From contig JAUIAO010000001.1 of the NCBI GenBank assembly GCA_030425425.1, positions 141,949 through 205,948 on the forward strand: a DNA stretch of 64,000 nucleotides. Direction: 5' to 3'. Origin of the DNA: Bacteroidia bacterium (GTDB taxonomy: Bacteria > Bacteroidota > Bacteroidia > Cytophagales > Cyclobacteriaceae). How positions within the stretch are numbered: the first letter of the stretch is position 1; each line of letters opens with the position of its first letter. The translations under genes were made by a program, and so were the position numbers. Shown here in pieces: positions 34,530 through 45,037 of the stretch. The notes beneath the pieces are model-generated. The model worked only from the letters and a program-made list of their open reading frames with translations. It did not search any database and was not told the DNA's origin.

Positions 34530-37500
34530 ATGACTCCAATCATTGGATATTTGAGATTGCGCATCACACTAGATGCTAATAAATTTCCAGAATCAATTCT
34601 TATACAGGAATACAATCAGCATTTTCAGGATTTTTTTCATATTGGTAATGCTCTAAAGCAGGAACTTTTTGAATCATTACCAGAGGTTTTTGCGGATGAT
34701 TCTGAAAGATGGGCCAATTTGTTTTTGCAGTGTGCTTATCACGGGCATAGCAAAGAAGAAATCATTAAAAGTGCTAATGGCATCTATCAGGCCATGATGT
34801 TTGCTCCGCTTCAGGGAGAAGTGATCGTGCAGTTTCAAGAATTATCCAAAAAGCAAACCGATGAGTCTTTATTCAAAGACATTTTGATTCAGATGTCTGA
34901 TGCGGTTTTTGTGACGGATTTTAATGGCAATTTCAAGAAGATTTGTCCGAATGTGGAGTTTTTGTTTGGGTTTACGGAGCGTGAAGTCCATGAGCTGGAA
35001 AATATCTCCAACCTTTTGGGTACAGAATACCGAGAACATCTATTCCTGGAGCAGGACGGCACAGATGAATTGATTAAAAACTTCAATCAGACGGTTATTG
35101 ACAAAAATGGAAATGTCCATTACTTGCTTACCGACGTAAAGCGGGTTTATTTACCAGAGCCCTCCCTCCTGTTTGTTTGTCGTGATTTCACAGACCAGCA
35201 GCATGAAATCAATGATAATAAAAAGAATTCTACATACCTCAAAACCATCATCAATACCATTCCAGATATGGTATGGTTGAAGGATACGGAAGGAAAATAT
35301 TTGTTGTGTAATCATGAGTTTGAATTGTTTTTTGGGGCCAAAGAGCACGAGATCATCGGCAAAAAAGACTCGGATTTTGTGGATCATGATCAGGCCGACC
35401 ATTTTAGAAAGCACGATCTCAAGGTTATGAATTCGAAATCTTCCCTGATCATTGAGGAAGAAGTGACGTACCATTCCGATCGTCAGAGAAGAATGTTGGA
35501 AACCACAAAAACACCTGTATATGGGCAGGAAGGACATGTTACTGGTGTGCTGGGCGTGGCGAGAGACATCACTCAGCGCAATAAAATAAGACAACAGCTA
35601 TCCAGATCTTCAGAAAAACTCAATACACTGATCAACACCGTTCATGGTGTGATCTGGGAATTTGACCTGGAAACCAGATCGGCCACATTCATATCCAAAA
35701 AAATCGTGGATATACTCGGCTTTCAGATGGATTACTGGCAGGAAAATTCACTTTTCGGGAGAGATCAAGTGGCTACAGATCAGGTGGATCATATATTCGA
35801 AAATATCATGGTCAAGATGTCCAGCTGGGAGCCTTTTAGTTTTGAATTACCATTTTACCATCAGCAGGGACATATAGTTTGGATTCGTACTTACGTCAAT
35901 TTCGTGGGAGAAAAACAAATGCCTGGCAGTATGATCATCGGGCTTAGTGTAGATATCACTGAGCAAAAAAACAATATCAACCGGATTATTGCCTCTGAAA
36001 GAAAGTTCCAAAACTTGTTTAATGCTACTTCTGATGAGATTTATTTTGTTGATACAAAAGGGGAAATAGTAGAATGCAATCATGGAGCCCTACAAAAAAT
36101 GGGTTACACGGCAGAAGAATTGCAGGGTCAGTTTATCGGGGTTTTAGATCATCAATTACAATCTGACAGCAACAGGTTTCAACAGATGGTCGAATCGTTC
36201 AAGCCTGGAAGTTCCAATATTTTTGAATCGATACACACCACCAAAAGTGGTGAAGACATCCCGGTGGAGGTAAATGTGACGGTAGTCTCTGAAGGCGAGG
36301 AAAGTATGTCTATTGCGATAGCCCGAGATATCAGCGACCGAAAAAGATCTGAGCAGAAATTCCAAACACTGTACAATTCCATCAGCGACCAGATTCATTA
36401 TTCAGATGCAAATGGCAATTTGCTGGACATCAATGACTCCACCTGTCGGCAGCTAGGTTACACTCGTGAAGAATTGGTGGGACAGTTTCTGGGAAAAATC
36501 GATAAGAATTTTAAATCTCCGGAACAGATTAGAGAATTGGTCAAATTGATTGAAGAGGATCGGCCATTCATCATTGAATCAGAACAGGTAACCAAAGATG
36601 GCCGCACTATTCCTGTAGAAGTGAGTATCACACTGTCTAAGCATGAAGATGAGGATCGATTCATAGCGGTTTGCAGGGATATTTCTGAGCGGATCCAATC
36701 TGAAGAAAAAGTCAGGACGTTGTTTAACGCCATCAGTGATGAAATCCACTATGCTGACGAGTGTGGTTGTTTTATAGATGTAAATGATGCTTCCTGTGAA
36801 AAACTGGGATATTCCAAAAAAGAGTTGGTGGGGTCTTTTCTGGGGAAAATAGATCCGAATTTCCAATCCATGGCACAAGTATCTGAACTCACCCAGTCTT
36901 TTGAACTCGACAAGCCATACCTGCTGGAATCAGAACACCGAACCAAGGATGGCAGGACCTTCCCAGTGGAAGTCAATGTGGTGATGAGTTTAGTAGGTGG
37001 TAAAAAGAGGTTTATTGCAGTCTGTAGGGATATCAGCGAACGTAAAAAGGACGAAGCTACCAGGCGGGCAATCATTGACCAATCCCCTATCGGCATTGCC
37101 CTGATAGATGAAAATCGCGTACCATATATGGTCAACGATTCGCTCTGCAAAATTCTGGAATATAAGGAAAATGAGTTGGTCGGTCTATCCTCTGATCATC
37201 TGATGCACGAAGAAGATTTACACAAAGATAATGATCAACTAGGCTTACTCGTGCAAAATCACATTTCCAGCTATATCATTGTAAAACGGTTCATCACCAA
37301 AACGGGCAAAATTGTGCCGATGAGAGCCACTGTAACTAAGATTCAGGACCAGACATCCGAAACAGGTTTTAGGGTGTTGGTAATGCTCGAAGACCTCACA
37401 GATATCAAGAAATCCAAAGAACTGCTAGAGGAGCAGCAAGCTCTGCTCAAAGAACAAAACGAATTCCTCAAAATGGCTCAAACTACCGCCAAGTTGGGAC

Positions 37501-39185
37501 ATTGGACTTTGAATCTTATTCATAATGAAATCAACGTCTCTGAAGAGGTTTTCAGGATTATGGGTGTAGAACCTGATTCGTTGATTAGTGATATCAGCAC
37601 CTTCAATGCATTCGTGCACCCGGATGACCTGGAAATGGTCAGTTCGCAATTTGAAGAAAGTCTTACACAGTTGAAGTCTTTCCAGCTAGTTCACAGAATA
37701 TTGACTAAATCTGGCGAACTGAAATATGTGGAAGAAAAAGCTGATTTCAAATTAGATCATACGGGAAAACCAGTTTTGGCCATTGGTACCATTCAGGATA
37801 TTACGCAAAGTCAGCTATATCAGGAGGAGTTGAAATTGAAAGATAGCAATCTGAATAAATTCTTTGAGAATGTTCATGTTGGAATTTCTAAGAAATCCAT
37901 CGATAAGAAGTTTTTAGAAGTTAATCCTGAGTTTGAGCGATTTACCGGATACACCAATAAAGAATTACTGGAAATGACCTCACTGGATATCACTCCCATT
38001 GAGTATCTCGAAGACGAAGCATACTGGACAGAGATCCTGGAGAAAACCGGTAAAATGGGACCATACCAAAAGCACTATCGCACGAAAAGCGGAGATTTGG
38101 TGCCGGTATTATTGTATGGAGTGAAAACCAAGGATGCAAATAAACACGAATACTATTGGTCTGTAGTGCAGGATATCAGCGAGAGTGAACAGTATAAAGC
38201 ACTGCTGCAGCAAGACAATTTTAAGTTGAAGACTGCTCTAAACACTGGTAAGTTGTTTGCTTTCGAAATCAATCTCAAAACACATGAAGTAGCTACAATT
38301 AGAGACCACAATGAGATGAGCACCACTTCGGAAGGTTATTCATTGCTTGGTCTTTCCTCAATAGATGATTTTTTACAGAGAATTGCCACTCAACACAGGA
38401 AATATTGCCAAAAAGGATATGATCAGGTGCGAAAAAATGAATCCGAAAGTTTTGAGTGTGAGATGCAAGTTCTGGATGAATCTGTCTACAGATGGTACAG
38501 TGGTAAAATGATAGTGATAGAGAAAGATGAAAATGGAGATCCATCTATTGCATTTATGACCTTGCGAGATATCGAAAAGGAGAAAAATGAAAAAACCAGA
38601 CAGATCATTGGTCAGGAACAAGAGAGATTGAAAATCTCGCGTGATATCCATGATTCAATTGGACAGATGCTGGTGGGTACCAGGATGATGCTGAAGACTA
38701 CAGGTCTCAACACGCCTGAGCTCCAGGAGATTGACGAGCTGATGAATGACATGATCAAAGAGAGCCGGTTGATCATCAATAATTTTGGAATAAGTGTTGC
38801 ACAAAGCAAAGACCTGAAATCAACTTTTATCAGTTTGGCTGAAAAAATGGGTAGAATTTATCATGGAGAAATCATTATCAATTGGGCAGGAAAGGTAGAA
38901 ATAGATGACATTACCCGGGCGACAAATATTTTCCGAATTTATCAGGAAGCGTTATCCAATGCCATCAAATATGCGAATACCCAAATCATCAGGGTGAATG
39001 TGAGAAACTATGAGTTTTTCTTCATGGATATCATTGACTATGGAGATGGGTATGAAATATCGAAGAACAATGAAGGCTTTGGAACAGAAAACATGCATGT
39101 GCGTGCTAAAAATCTAAACAGCAAGTTGCACATTGAGTCTGAAGAAGGAAAAGGAACGGTGGTAAGTTTGAGACCAGTTTATTGA
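34530..39185 (+). CDS. Soluble multi-PAS sensor histidine kinase (about ten PAS domains)
   Basis: 1551 residues, no signal peptide or TM helix, so cytoplasmic. A unique N-terminal part of about 110 residues is followed by about ten PAS/PAC units in tandem, starting near residues 115, 235, 365, 490, 610, 730, 850, 985, 1110 and 1230. Units 4-6 are unusually alike (LFNAxSDEI..., YTxEELxGQFxGxID...). The kinase core is HisKA_3-type: phospho-acceptor His1374 in ISRDIHDSIGQ, N-box FRIYQEALSNAIKYA, G-boxes DYGDGY and GFGTENMHVRA. Partner candidates flank it: the divergent NarL regulator and a convergent single receiver that overlaps its 3' end by 7 bp. PAS units probably sense redox, oxygen or small ligands; no heme or flavin signature was identified. 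Confidence 0.92.
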   Translation: MTPIIGYLRLRITLDANKFPESILIQEYNQHFQDFFHIGNALKQELFESLPEVFADDSERWANLFLQCAYHGHSKEEIIKSANGIYQAMMFAPLQGEVIVQFQELSKKQTDESLFKDILIQMSDAVFVTDFNGNFKKICPNVEFLFGFTEREVHELENISNLLGTEYREHLFLEQDGTDELIKNFNQTVIDKNGNVHYLLTDVKRVYLPEPSLLFVCRDFTDQQHEINDNKKNSTYLKTIINTIPDMVWLKDTEGKYLLCNHEFELFFGAKEHEIIGKKDSDFVDHDQADHFRKHDLKVMNSKSSLIIEEEVTYHSDRQRRMLETTKTPVYGQEGHVTGVLGVARDITQRNKIRQQLSRSSEKLNTLINTVHGVIWEFDLETRSATFISKKIVDILGFQMDYWQENSLFGRDQVATDQVDHIFENIMVKMSSWEPFSFELPFYHQQGHIVWIRTYVNFVGEKQMPGSMIIGLSVDITEQKNNINRIIASERKFQNLFNATSDEIYFVDTKGEIVECNHGALQKMGYTAEELQGQFIGVLDHQLQSDSNRFQQMVESFKPGSSNIFESIHTTKSGEDIPVEVNVTVVSEGEESMSIAIARDISDRKRSEQKFQTLYNSISDQIHYSDANGNLLDINDSTCRQLGYTREELVGQFLGKIDKNFKSPEQIRELVKLIEEDRPFIIESEQVTKDGRTIPVEVSITLSKHEDEDRFIAVCRDISERIQSEEKVRTLFNAISDEIHYADECGCFIDVNDASCEKLGYSKKELVGSFLGKIDPNFQSMAQVSELTQSFELDKPYLLESEHRTKDGRTFPVEVNVVMSLVGGKKRFIAVCRDISERKKDEATRRAIIDQSPIGIALIDENRVPYMVNDSLCKILEYKENELVGLSSDHLMHEEDLHKDNDQLGLLVQNHISSYIIVKRFITKTGKIVPMRATVTKIQDQTSETGFRVLVMLEDLTDIKKSKELLEEQQALLKEQNEFLKMAQTTAKLGHWTLNLIHNEINVSEEVFRIMGVEPDSLISDISTFNAFVHPDDLEMVSSQFEESLTQLKSFQLVHRILTKSGELKYVEEKADFKLDHTGKPVLAIGTIQDITQSQLYQEELKLKDSNLNKFFENVHVGISKKSIDKKFLEVNPEFERFTGYTNKELLEMTSLDITPIEYLEDEAYWTEILEKTGKMGPYQKHYRTKSGDLVPVLLYGVKTKDANKHEYYWSVVQDISESEQYKALLQQDNFKLKTALNTGKLFAFEINLKTHEVATIRDHNEMSTTSEGYSLLGLSSIDDFLQRIATQHRKYCQKGYDQVRKNESESFECEMQVLDESVYRWYSGKMIVIEKDENGDPSIAFMTLRDIEKEKNEKTRQIIGQEQERLKISRDIHDSIGQMLVGTRMMLKTTGLNTPELQEIDELMNDMIKESRLIINNFGISVAQSKDLKSTFISLAEKMGRIYHGEIIINWAGKVEIDDITRATNIFRIYQEALSNAIKYANTQIIRVNVRNYEFFFMDIIDYGDGYEISKNNEGFGTENMHVRAKNLNSKLHIESEEGKGTVVSLRPVY

Positions 39186-39538
39186 GGCATCAACTCTTCG
39201 ATGGTCTGCATCAATACCTTGATATCTCCATCCTTTACCACGTAAGTATCCACTCCGGCTTTTTTCATTAAGCCGCGATGGATTTCATCTTCGAAGATGG
39301 TAAAGGCGATGATTTTCACTTCCTGATCAATGGAACGAATTCTCTCTACCATTTCGTACCCTTCTAATATTGGCATGTGACAGTCTGTTATAATCAGGTC
39401 AAACTTGGATTGCTTAAAAGTCTTCAAGCCTTTTTCTCCATTCTGAGCTACCACCACTTCTGCGTTGAAGTGGTTCTTCACATATTTGGAAACCATGTAC
39501 GTAATCAACCGATTGTCATCGACTATCAATACCTTCAT
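39179..39538 (-). CDS. Single-domain response regulator (receiver only)
   Basis: 119 residues, a complete CheY-like receiver: Asp7/Asp8 (IVDDNR), phospho-acceptor Asp52 (IITDCHMPILEG), Thr in IAFTIFED, Lys in YVVKDGD. No output domain. It converges on and overlaps the multi-PAS kinase by 7 bp. In sequence it resembles the receiver of the NarL regulator at 33677. It may act as a phosphate sink or connector in the same pathway. Confidence 0.9.
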   Translation of the reverse strand: MKVLIVDDNRLITYMVSKYVKNHFNAEVVVAQNGEKGLKTFKQSKFDLIITDCHMPILEGYEMVERIRSIDQEVKIIAFTIFEDEIHRGLMKKAGVDTYVVKDGDIKVLMQTIEELMPQ

Positions 39539-39635
39539 TCAATTTTTGCTTTTGGCAGATTCGCAAATGTAGGATCATTTGGAATTTTAGATTCGCTTTA
39601 TAGAAGATTTTCCAGATTAATAATTGAAGTATTAT

Positions 39636-42224
39636 TTAATTCACTACAACGCGCCTAATGACCATCTCATCCTTTAATTGGATGATAACCAGGTAGAGTC
39701 CGGTATTTAACTGCGATGATTGAAGCTCCAAATGATGGTTACTAACCATTCTCTGTGGAATACTCATTGTTTTGCCCTGTTGATCAATGATTACCACTCT
39801 TTGGATTTCCTTTTTAGAAGCTATGTGAAGAACGTCATTTGTGGGTACAGGATATACCTGTAAAAACTGGTGATTATCTACGGCAAGAGGTGCCAGCATA
39901 TCAAAAAGGCTGGTCGCTTTCCAGTTTTCCGGAAGATCATTTTCATATTCATCATCAATCAACTCAAGAAAACTCCCGGCTCCATCGGCACCTTCGGGCC
40001 ATGGAGATTCATCTGTGAAAGTCACTTCATCCACCAGATTACCCCAGGGATTCAGAAGTTTGATAGATTGTCCTGAATTGGAGATTTTTCTGGAAAACTC
40101 ATCAAAGGCATTCAAGCCAAAAACCTGATGAAAAGCGTTCTGATCATTGGCAATGGTAAGAGAACCTTTAGCTTCAATCTCTGTTTGAATAGGGAATACA
40201 TACCCTATTCCTAAGCCACCGAGGTAGAATCCAGTCAAATCTATTTCATTGTTCTCGAGGTTAGTCACAGTAATAAATTCCAATTCATCGTCATCATAAC
40301 CATTGATTTCTGGAGAGTGGTAATTGATCTGAGTGATTTGAACATTGGGTATCTCCTCTCCTTCACAGGTTTGCGCATTTGGCAGCCGATCATCTATCCA
40401 GCTCACTCTTCGGCTAAGCCAAGTTTTCATGTCAGAGATTTGATTGTCGTAGGTAGTGAACCTGGGCCACCTGTTTTGGTCTCTCTCTGCTCCTTCACTT
40501 ATTATCGCCGCAATGCTGTCCAGCCGGGCATGGAGTTTTTCAATTGAGAATGGTTGACCAGATGCTCGCAGTTGGTTCCATCGCTTGCGCATATAGCAGC
40601 GAAAAACGCCATCATTGTAAAGATCCTGCCAAAATTTGGGTCCGATGTTTTCATATTCAAACTGCCATATATTAGTGACGCTTCTATTAAACCCCCATTC
40701 AAACAGGTCGTTTCCATAAGTGAGGTTTAAATCCCAGATCGGCCCGGCACGTAACTTACCCTGTCGGTCTTTATGAAAATAGGTGCTGAATTGATAAGCG
40801 TCCACATTAGCAGCTAATTCATTTAAAAGCATGAAATCAATAAATGTGGGAACGTCTATGAGTGAAGGATAACCCACGCCAGGATCTCTATCATTGGCGT
40901 CTGTCTCATAGCCTACTTTTCTAAAGTGATTTTCAATATACGCACGCTGCTGGTCAGAAATTTCATCCGGTTTAGGATCTTCTAATACAAAGGCCGTTTC
41001 CCAGCCATTGTGATTGGGCATAGTCCAGGCCGCATAGTCCTGCCCTTCCGTTTTATCTGCCTTGATTACATATCCTCCAGTAACAGCATCACTAGAGTTA
41101 TCATCCACATCAAGTTTCTTCAGATTGATTCTACCATCGTCTATTTTGAGCTTTTCTTGCAGGACATAAAGTCCTATATAATCCCCATTCAGTACAACTT
41201 CACAATATCTGCCACGTGCTGCGTATTGGCCGATTGATCGTGATAAATCATAACTAAAAAAGTCTCTGACGTAACTAGAATCAAACCCCAGACCATTCAA
41301 AATCCAATCATTTTCTTCCGGCATACCCAAAAGACTCACATTTACTTTGCCTTCATCATCATAGGTAGTCAGGGAATATTGCTTTTTTTCTAATGTGCTG
41401 GTAGAGGCTCCGCGCACTTCAATGGCAATCGGACCATCGAAATTCAACTTCTCAGAATTGCTGGCATCAGACAAATACTGACGCTCATTTTCAGGATCAA
41501 AAATCACTTGCATTGATCCTGAGATCTTTGGTTCATTGGGTATTTCCTGTCCATTGTCAGTTTCAATGATCACAATTGGCAAATTCGACGACTCAAAATT
41601 GATAGGTTCAGCTGGAGGAATGAACCAATCTGGAACCGCCCTGTAAAGCGATTCATTGGTATTTACACCAACAGATAACGTAGGAATGGATGTCATGTCA
41701 GAGGAATTGCTGGCACGATTATGAATTTCTACAGCCAGCAGGTTATTCCCAGCTTGCAATAGACTCTGATTAATTTCGAATCGTTCCGGCAACAAACCTC
41801 GATATAAATTCGCTTCATGATCCTGATCACTTGTCTGATCGAATGCTGGAGGATTGCCCGAAACCAATGATCTGGCGATTTCCTGTCCGTTCAGATAGGC
41901 AATGAAACTATCGTCATAATCCATGTCCAAAAGCACATGTTCGATTGTCGATAAATCAGAAATGGTGAAAACCGTACGCATATAAAGCGAGATTGTGGGG
42001 CTAATCTCTGTTTGATCATCTCCATCCCCATAGCCGATCCCAGATGCACCAATAACCCAACTCTGATCATCAAATGCTAAATCTGTCCAACTCGATTCAG
42101 GCTGCGAAGTAGGAACCAGATAAGTCCATTGATCTCCGGGTAGTACTACACTTTCATAATGATCAATTTCTGCCTTTGCATGGAATACAAGCAGCAGTGA
42201 GTAAATAAATACAAAGTACTTCAT
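39636..42224 (-). CDS. Secreted CotH-kinase / lamin-tail-domain protein with T9SS sorting domain
   Basis: 862 residues from ATG 42224, chosen because it starts the signal peptide (MKYFVFIYSLLLVFHAKA); the frame has nine more upstream codons. An N-terminal discoidin-like/jelly-roll region (about 30-185) precedes the CotH domain (about 205-560) with EVRGASTSTLEKKQYSL, WILNGLGFDSSYVRDFFSYDL and GPIWDLNLTYGND, the conserved CotH kinase-like motifs. A lamin-tail domain (about 625-755) and a C-terminal T9SS sorting domain (LQVYPVPTNDVLHIAS start) follow. CotH proteins phosphorylate spore coat protein in Bacillus; in Bacteroidota the surface role is not known. Transcribed alone. Confidence 0.9.
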   Translation of the reverse strand: MKYFVFIYSLLLVFHAKAEIDHYESVVLPGDQWTYLVPTSQPESSWTDLAFDDQSWVIGASGIGYGDGDDQTEISPTISLYMRTVFTISDLSTIEHVLLDMDYDDSFIAYLNGQEIARSLVSGNPPAFDQTSDQDHEANLYRGLLPERFEINQSLLQAGNNLLAVEIHNRASNSSDMTSIPTLSVGVNTNESLYRAVPDWFIPPAEPINFESSNLPIVIIETDNGQEIPNEPKISGSMQVIFDPENERQYLSDASNSEKLNFDGPIAIEVRGASTSTLEKKQYSLTTYDDEGKVNVSLLGMPEENDWILNGLGFDSSYVRDFFSYDLSRSIGQYAARGRYCEVVLNGDYIGLYVLQEKLKIDDGRINLKKLDVDDNSSDAVTGGYVIKADKTEGQDYAAWTMPNHNGWETAFVLEDPKPDEISDQQRAYIENHFRKVGYETDANDRDPGVGYPSLIDVPTFIDFMLLNELAANVDAYQFSTYFHKDRQGKLRAGPIWDLNLTYGNDLFEWGFNRSVTNIWQFEYENIGPKFWQDLYNDGVFRCYMRKRWNQLRASGQPFSIEKLHARLDSIAAIISEGAERDQNRWPRFTTYDNQISDMKTWLSRRVSWIDDRLPNAQTCEGEEIPNVQITQINYHSPEINGYDDDELEFITVTNLENNEIDLTGFYLGGLGIGYVFPIQTEIEAKGSLTIANDQNAFHQVFGLNAFDEFSRKISNSGQSIKLLNPWGNLVDEVTFTDESPWPEGADGAGSFLELIDDEYENDLPENWKATSLFDMLAPLAVDNHQFLQVYPVPTNDVLHIASKKEIQRVVIIDQQGKTMSIPQRMVSNHHLELQSSQLNTGLYLVIIQLKDEMVIRRVVVN

Positions 42225-42335
42225 TGATGGGTGTTGTGGGGTTGATTTCAATCTTGCAATATAGTGTGTAAGGTCTATGCCACATACTTTATGACTACAT
42301 CAATACTACGTCATACAAGCCAAATCAGAAATGTT

Positions 42336-43592
42336 TTACTCAGATAAGGGATTGCTGAATGTGGATTTTTTGAAAATTACTGCCGTTACCAATCCCAACA
42401 GACTAAATCCAGCCAACACTCCAAAGAGTAATTGATGACCTGGCGCACCGGGGTTATTGTCGAGGATAACACCCATCAATGGTCCCATGAAAATATCTGG
42501 TGTGTAGCCTATGACTGACACCACACCTGCGGCACTTCCGGTAATCAATACAGGTAATCGCGCTTCCTGAAACAATGCATAATATACTCCTCGCAACCCA
42601 TAAATGGCGGCACTGGTACTTGCAATAGTCAACACAATGATCAACCACCAGTCTGCAGAAAGCACACCTGAGCTCACCGTAACACTGCCCAGAATAATAA
42701 TGCCAAAGCACCATGCGATGATTTTTGAATGCAGCATGCGATCTCCCAAATAGCCAGCTGCAATAGCAGCGATAGGACGCATCCAAAATGTAATGGTGGC
42801 CATGTGCGCTGCATCAACATCATTGTAGCCAAAAGTATCTTTGGCAAAAAGTGAAAAATCATCAGTGACTTTGTAGCCCACATACGCACAAAGCACAATC
42901 AATGCCTGCAACCAGACAGATCGGCGTTTGAGAGCATCTAAAATACCTTTAATACTCAAGCGGTTCATATTGTCCTTTTCGAACCTTTCATCCTTGAGAA
43001 AAACCCAAATCAATATGGATCCAAAAGCAGTGATGAAAGTGAAAATTCCTATGATTACCTGTACAGCATACTTCAATTGATCATAAGAAGCCAGCTCCGC
43101 CGAAACAGGCAGAAAAGCATCAAGAAGAAACACAGAAGAAGAAGCTATTATGGCTGCAATAAGACCTCTTCCTGCATCCACAGCGCCATAAGATTTGCCT
43201 TGAGCATATTTTCCACCATACTCGCGCTGTGCTTTAATATATGCAGGCCAAAAAAGTAGGATGGTCGTCATTCCCCAAAAGCCATATAATACAGGTAGTA
43301 GCTCCATAGATGGAATACTGATCAAGACCAATCCCCCAAGCGAAGTGAAGATCATGGCAACAGGTAGCAATTGTCTAGGAGAAAAACGATCTGCTATAGG
43401 TCCTCCGAAGAAATAAGAAATCATGGCCACTATTCCATAAACTGAAAATGCCGAGCCTAGCTGAAAATTATTGATCTGGAAAACGGTAAGAAAAGTAGGG
43501 CGAAAGATCCTGAAAACCACAAAAGGTAATAGGAAGGTAAACTCTCCTATCAGCATGAGTGTAATGAGTGCCCAGACGCTTTTGACTTTCAT
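42336..43592 (-). CDS. MFS transporter
   Basis: 418 residues, about 12 TM helices in two six-helix halves joined by a basic cytoplasmic loop near residue 205 (KDERFEKDNMNRLS). The loop after TM2 reads GGPIADRFSPRQLLP, the MFS signature GxxxDRxxxR. Family placement within MFS is uncertain; glycerol-3-phosphate/sugar-phosphate-type transporters are the closest in look. Substrate unknown. Divergent from the M23 peptidase gene with a 51-bp gap. Confidence 0.85.
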   Translation of the reverse strand: MKVKSVWALITLMLIGEFTFLLPFVVFRIFRPTFLTVFQINNFQLGSAFSVYGIVAMISYFFGGPIADRFSPRQLLPVAMIFTSLGGLVLISIPSMELLPVLYGFWGMTTILLFWPAYIKAQREYGGKYAQGKSYGAVDAGRGLIAAIIASSSVFLLDAFLPVSAELASYDQLKYAVQVIIGIFTFITAFGSILIWVFLKDERFEKDNMNRLSIKGILDALKRRSVWLQALIVLCAYVGYKVTDDFSLFAKDTFGYNDVDAAHMATITFWMRPIAAIAAGYLGDRMLHSKIIAWCFGIIILGSVTVSSGVLSADWWLIIVLTIASTSAAIYGLRGVYYALFQEARLPVLITGSAAGVVSVIGYTPDIFMGPLMGVILDNNPGAPGHQLLFGVLAGFSLLGLVTAVIFKKSTFSNPLSE

Positions 43593-43643
43593 AGGTTGTG
43601 CAACTTACCTCCTTTTTAGCTTACTGTCAATTAATATATCCGC

Positions 43644-44921
43644 ATGCAAACAGGGTTGGGATTTGTGACGAAGAATTCTAAGTTTGCCAGCTTAATTCTT
43701 AAAGCTGTGTCGAAAACCTTTTGGTTCATTACTGTTGGATTACTTATTACACTTGCTGGCTTGTGGTTATTTCAGAACTATTTCTATTCTGTAAAGGAAA
43801 CGACCCCAATTACTATAGATGCCCCTCATATTTATGAATTAGAATCGGTGATTGTTCCTGCCGCATCTGCTGATCAGGTCTGGACCAAGTCTTTTAAAGT
43901 AAAATACGGGGATTCCTTTCACAAAATCATGTCTCGTCTTAATCTCTCTGTAGACAAAATCAGAAAGCTCAATAATGAAATTTTGAATGTCTATGATCTG
44001 GACGATTTTGTTTACGGGTTGGATTACAAGGTTAATTACAACCATGATTTCACCCCACAATCAATGGTATTTGAAATAGACCCTCTGCATCACCTTCAGG
44101 TCAATTTCATCACCGAGCATGCGCTGATCATTGAAAAGGAAACTATCCGAGAAGATTTGATGATTATAAGTCCCATCATGTCCTCCCTGGTCAATACTGT
44201 GACCATACATGGTGCTCCAGAAAAGCTTGCCGATCTGATACTAAGTGCTCTGGCGTGGAAAGTTGATTTTAGAAATTTGTTGAAAGCGGATAGTTTGAAA
44301 GTGATATATGAAGCTTTAATATATGACTCACAAGTAGTTGAAATAGAGAAAGTTAAATCTATTCACTTTAAGCACAATGAGCGGTGGTTTTACGCTTATG
44401 GGTATGATATTGGCAATGGGTGGGAGTATTTCAATGAATCAGGAAAAAACCTCAGTCATGCACCTCTTGTCTTTGACCGGATCACTTCATTGTATGCCCA
44501 GAAGAGGTTTCATCCGGTAAGAAGAAGGTGGAAAGCTCATTACGGTATGGACTTTGAAGCAGAAGAAGGAACTCCTGTTGAATCAATTTTGGATGGAGTG
44601 ATTACCCGGGTCAGGTATGATCGTGCCAATGGAAACAACGTGAAAATCAGACATTCTAAAACACTAACCACTCAGTATCTTCATTTTTCAAAAATAGCAA
44701 TAAGTCTGGCGGTTGGTGATAGTGTGAAGCGCGGTGATGTGATCGGCTATGTTGGTTCTACAGGGTGGTCCAGTGGACCACATTTGTGTTTGCGTGTTTG
44801 GCACAATGGTTACCAAAAAGATCCGCTGCAATTTGATTTTCCAAGACGCGACGATGTGCCGGAGGAATTAAAAGAAGCTTTCCAAAAGCAAGTCATCGAC
44901 TATGATTCCTTGCTGAAATAG
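43644..44921 (+). CDS. M23 family peptidoglycan endopeptidase with H-x-C zinc motif
   Basis: 425 residues. One TM anchor (about 25-48), a LysM/OapA-like N-terminal domain (KYGDSFHKIMSRLNLS), a linker, and the LytM-type M23 domain (about 290-410). Zinc and catalytic residues: His299 and Asp303 (HYGMDFEAEEGTPV), His347 (TTQYLHFS), His380 in GPHLCLRVW. The usual HxH is HLC here, so the third zinc ligand is Cys382 instead of His. A periplasmic cell-wall hydrolase or a regulator of one. A Cys at this site recurs in Bacteroidota M23 proteins as far as I recall, so activity is possible. Confidence 0.88.
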   Translation: MQTGLGFVTKNSKFASLILKAVSKTFWFITVGLLITLAGLWLFQNYFYSVKETTPITIDAPHIYELESVIVPAASADQVWTKSFKVKYGDSFHKIMSRLNLSVDKIRKLNNEILNVYDLDDFVYGLDYKVNYNHDFTPQSMVFEIDPLHHLQVNFITEHALIIEKETIREDLMIISPIMSSLVNTVTIHGAPEKLADLILSALAWKVDFRNLLKADSLKVIYEALIYDSQVVEIEKVKSIHFKHNERWFYAYGYDIGNGWEYFNESGKNLSHAPLVFDRITSLYAQKRFHPVRRRWKAHYGMDFEAEEGTPVESILDGVITRVRYDRANGNNVKIRHSKTLTTQYLHFSKIAISLAVGDSVKRGDVIGYVGSTGWSSGPHLCLRVWHNGYQKDPLQFDFPRRDDVPEELKEAFQKQVIDYDSLLK

Positions 44922-44933
44922 ATCTTAAAAAGA

Positions 44934-44962
44934 AAACCCAAAACTGACTGAGTTTTGGGTTT
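44934..44962. terminator. Bidirectional terminator between converging genes
   Basis: 12-bp stem AAACCCAAAACT (44934-44945) / AGTTTTGGGTTT (44951-44962), 5-nt loop. The minus strand carries the better T-run (TTCTTTTTAAG), so it serves the DUF1684 gene as well as the M23 gene. Confidence 0.85.
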
Positions 44963-45037
44963 CACAAAAGTTTTGATCTAACAGGTCTTTTATCCGGAAG
45001 ATGTAATAGAAAATCAATTAGAACCCTTATTCCGGGT

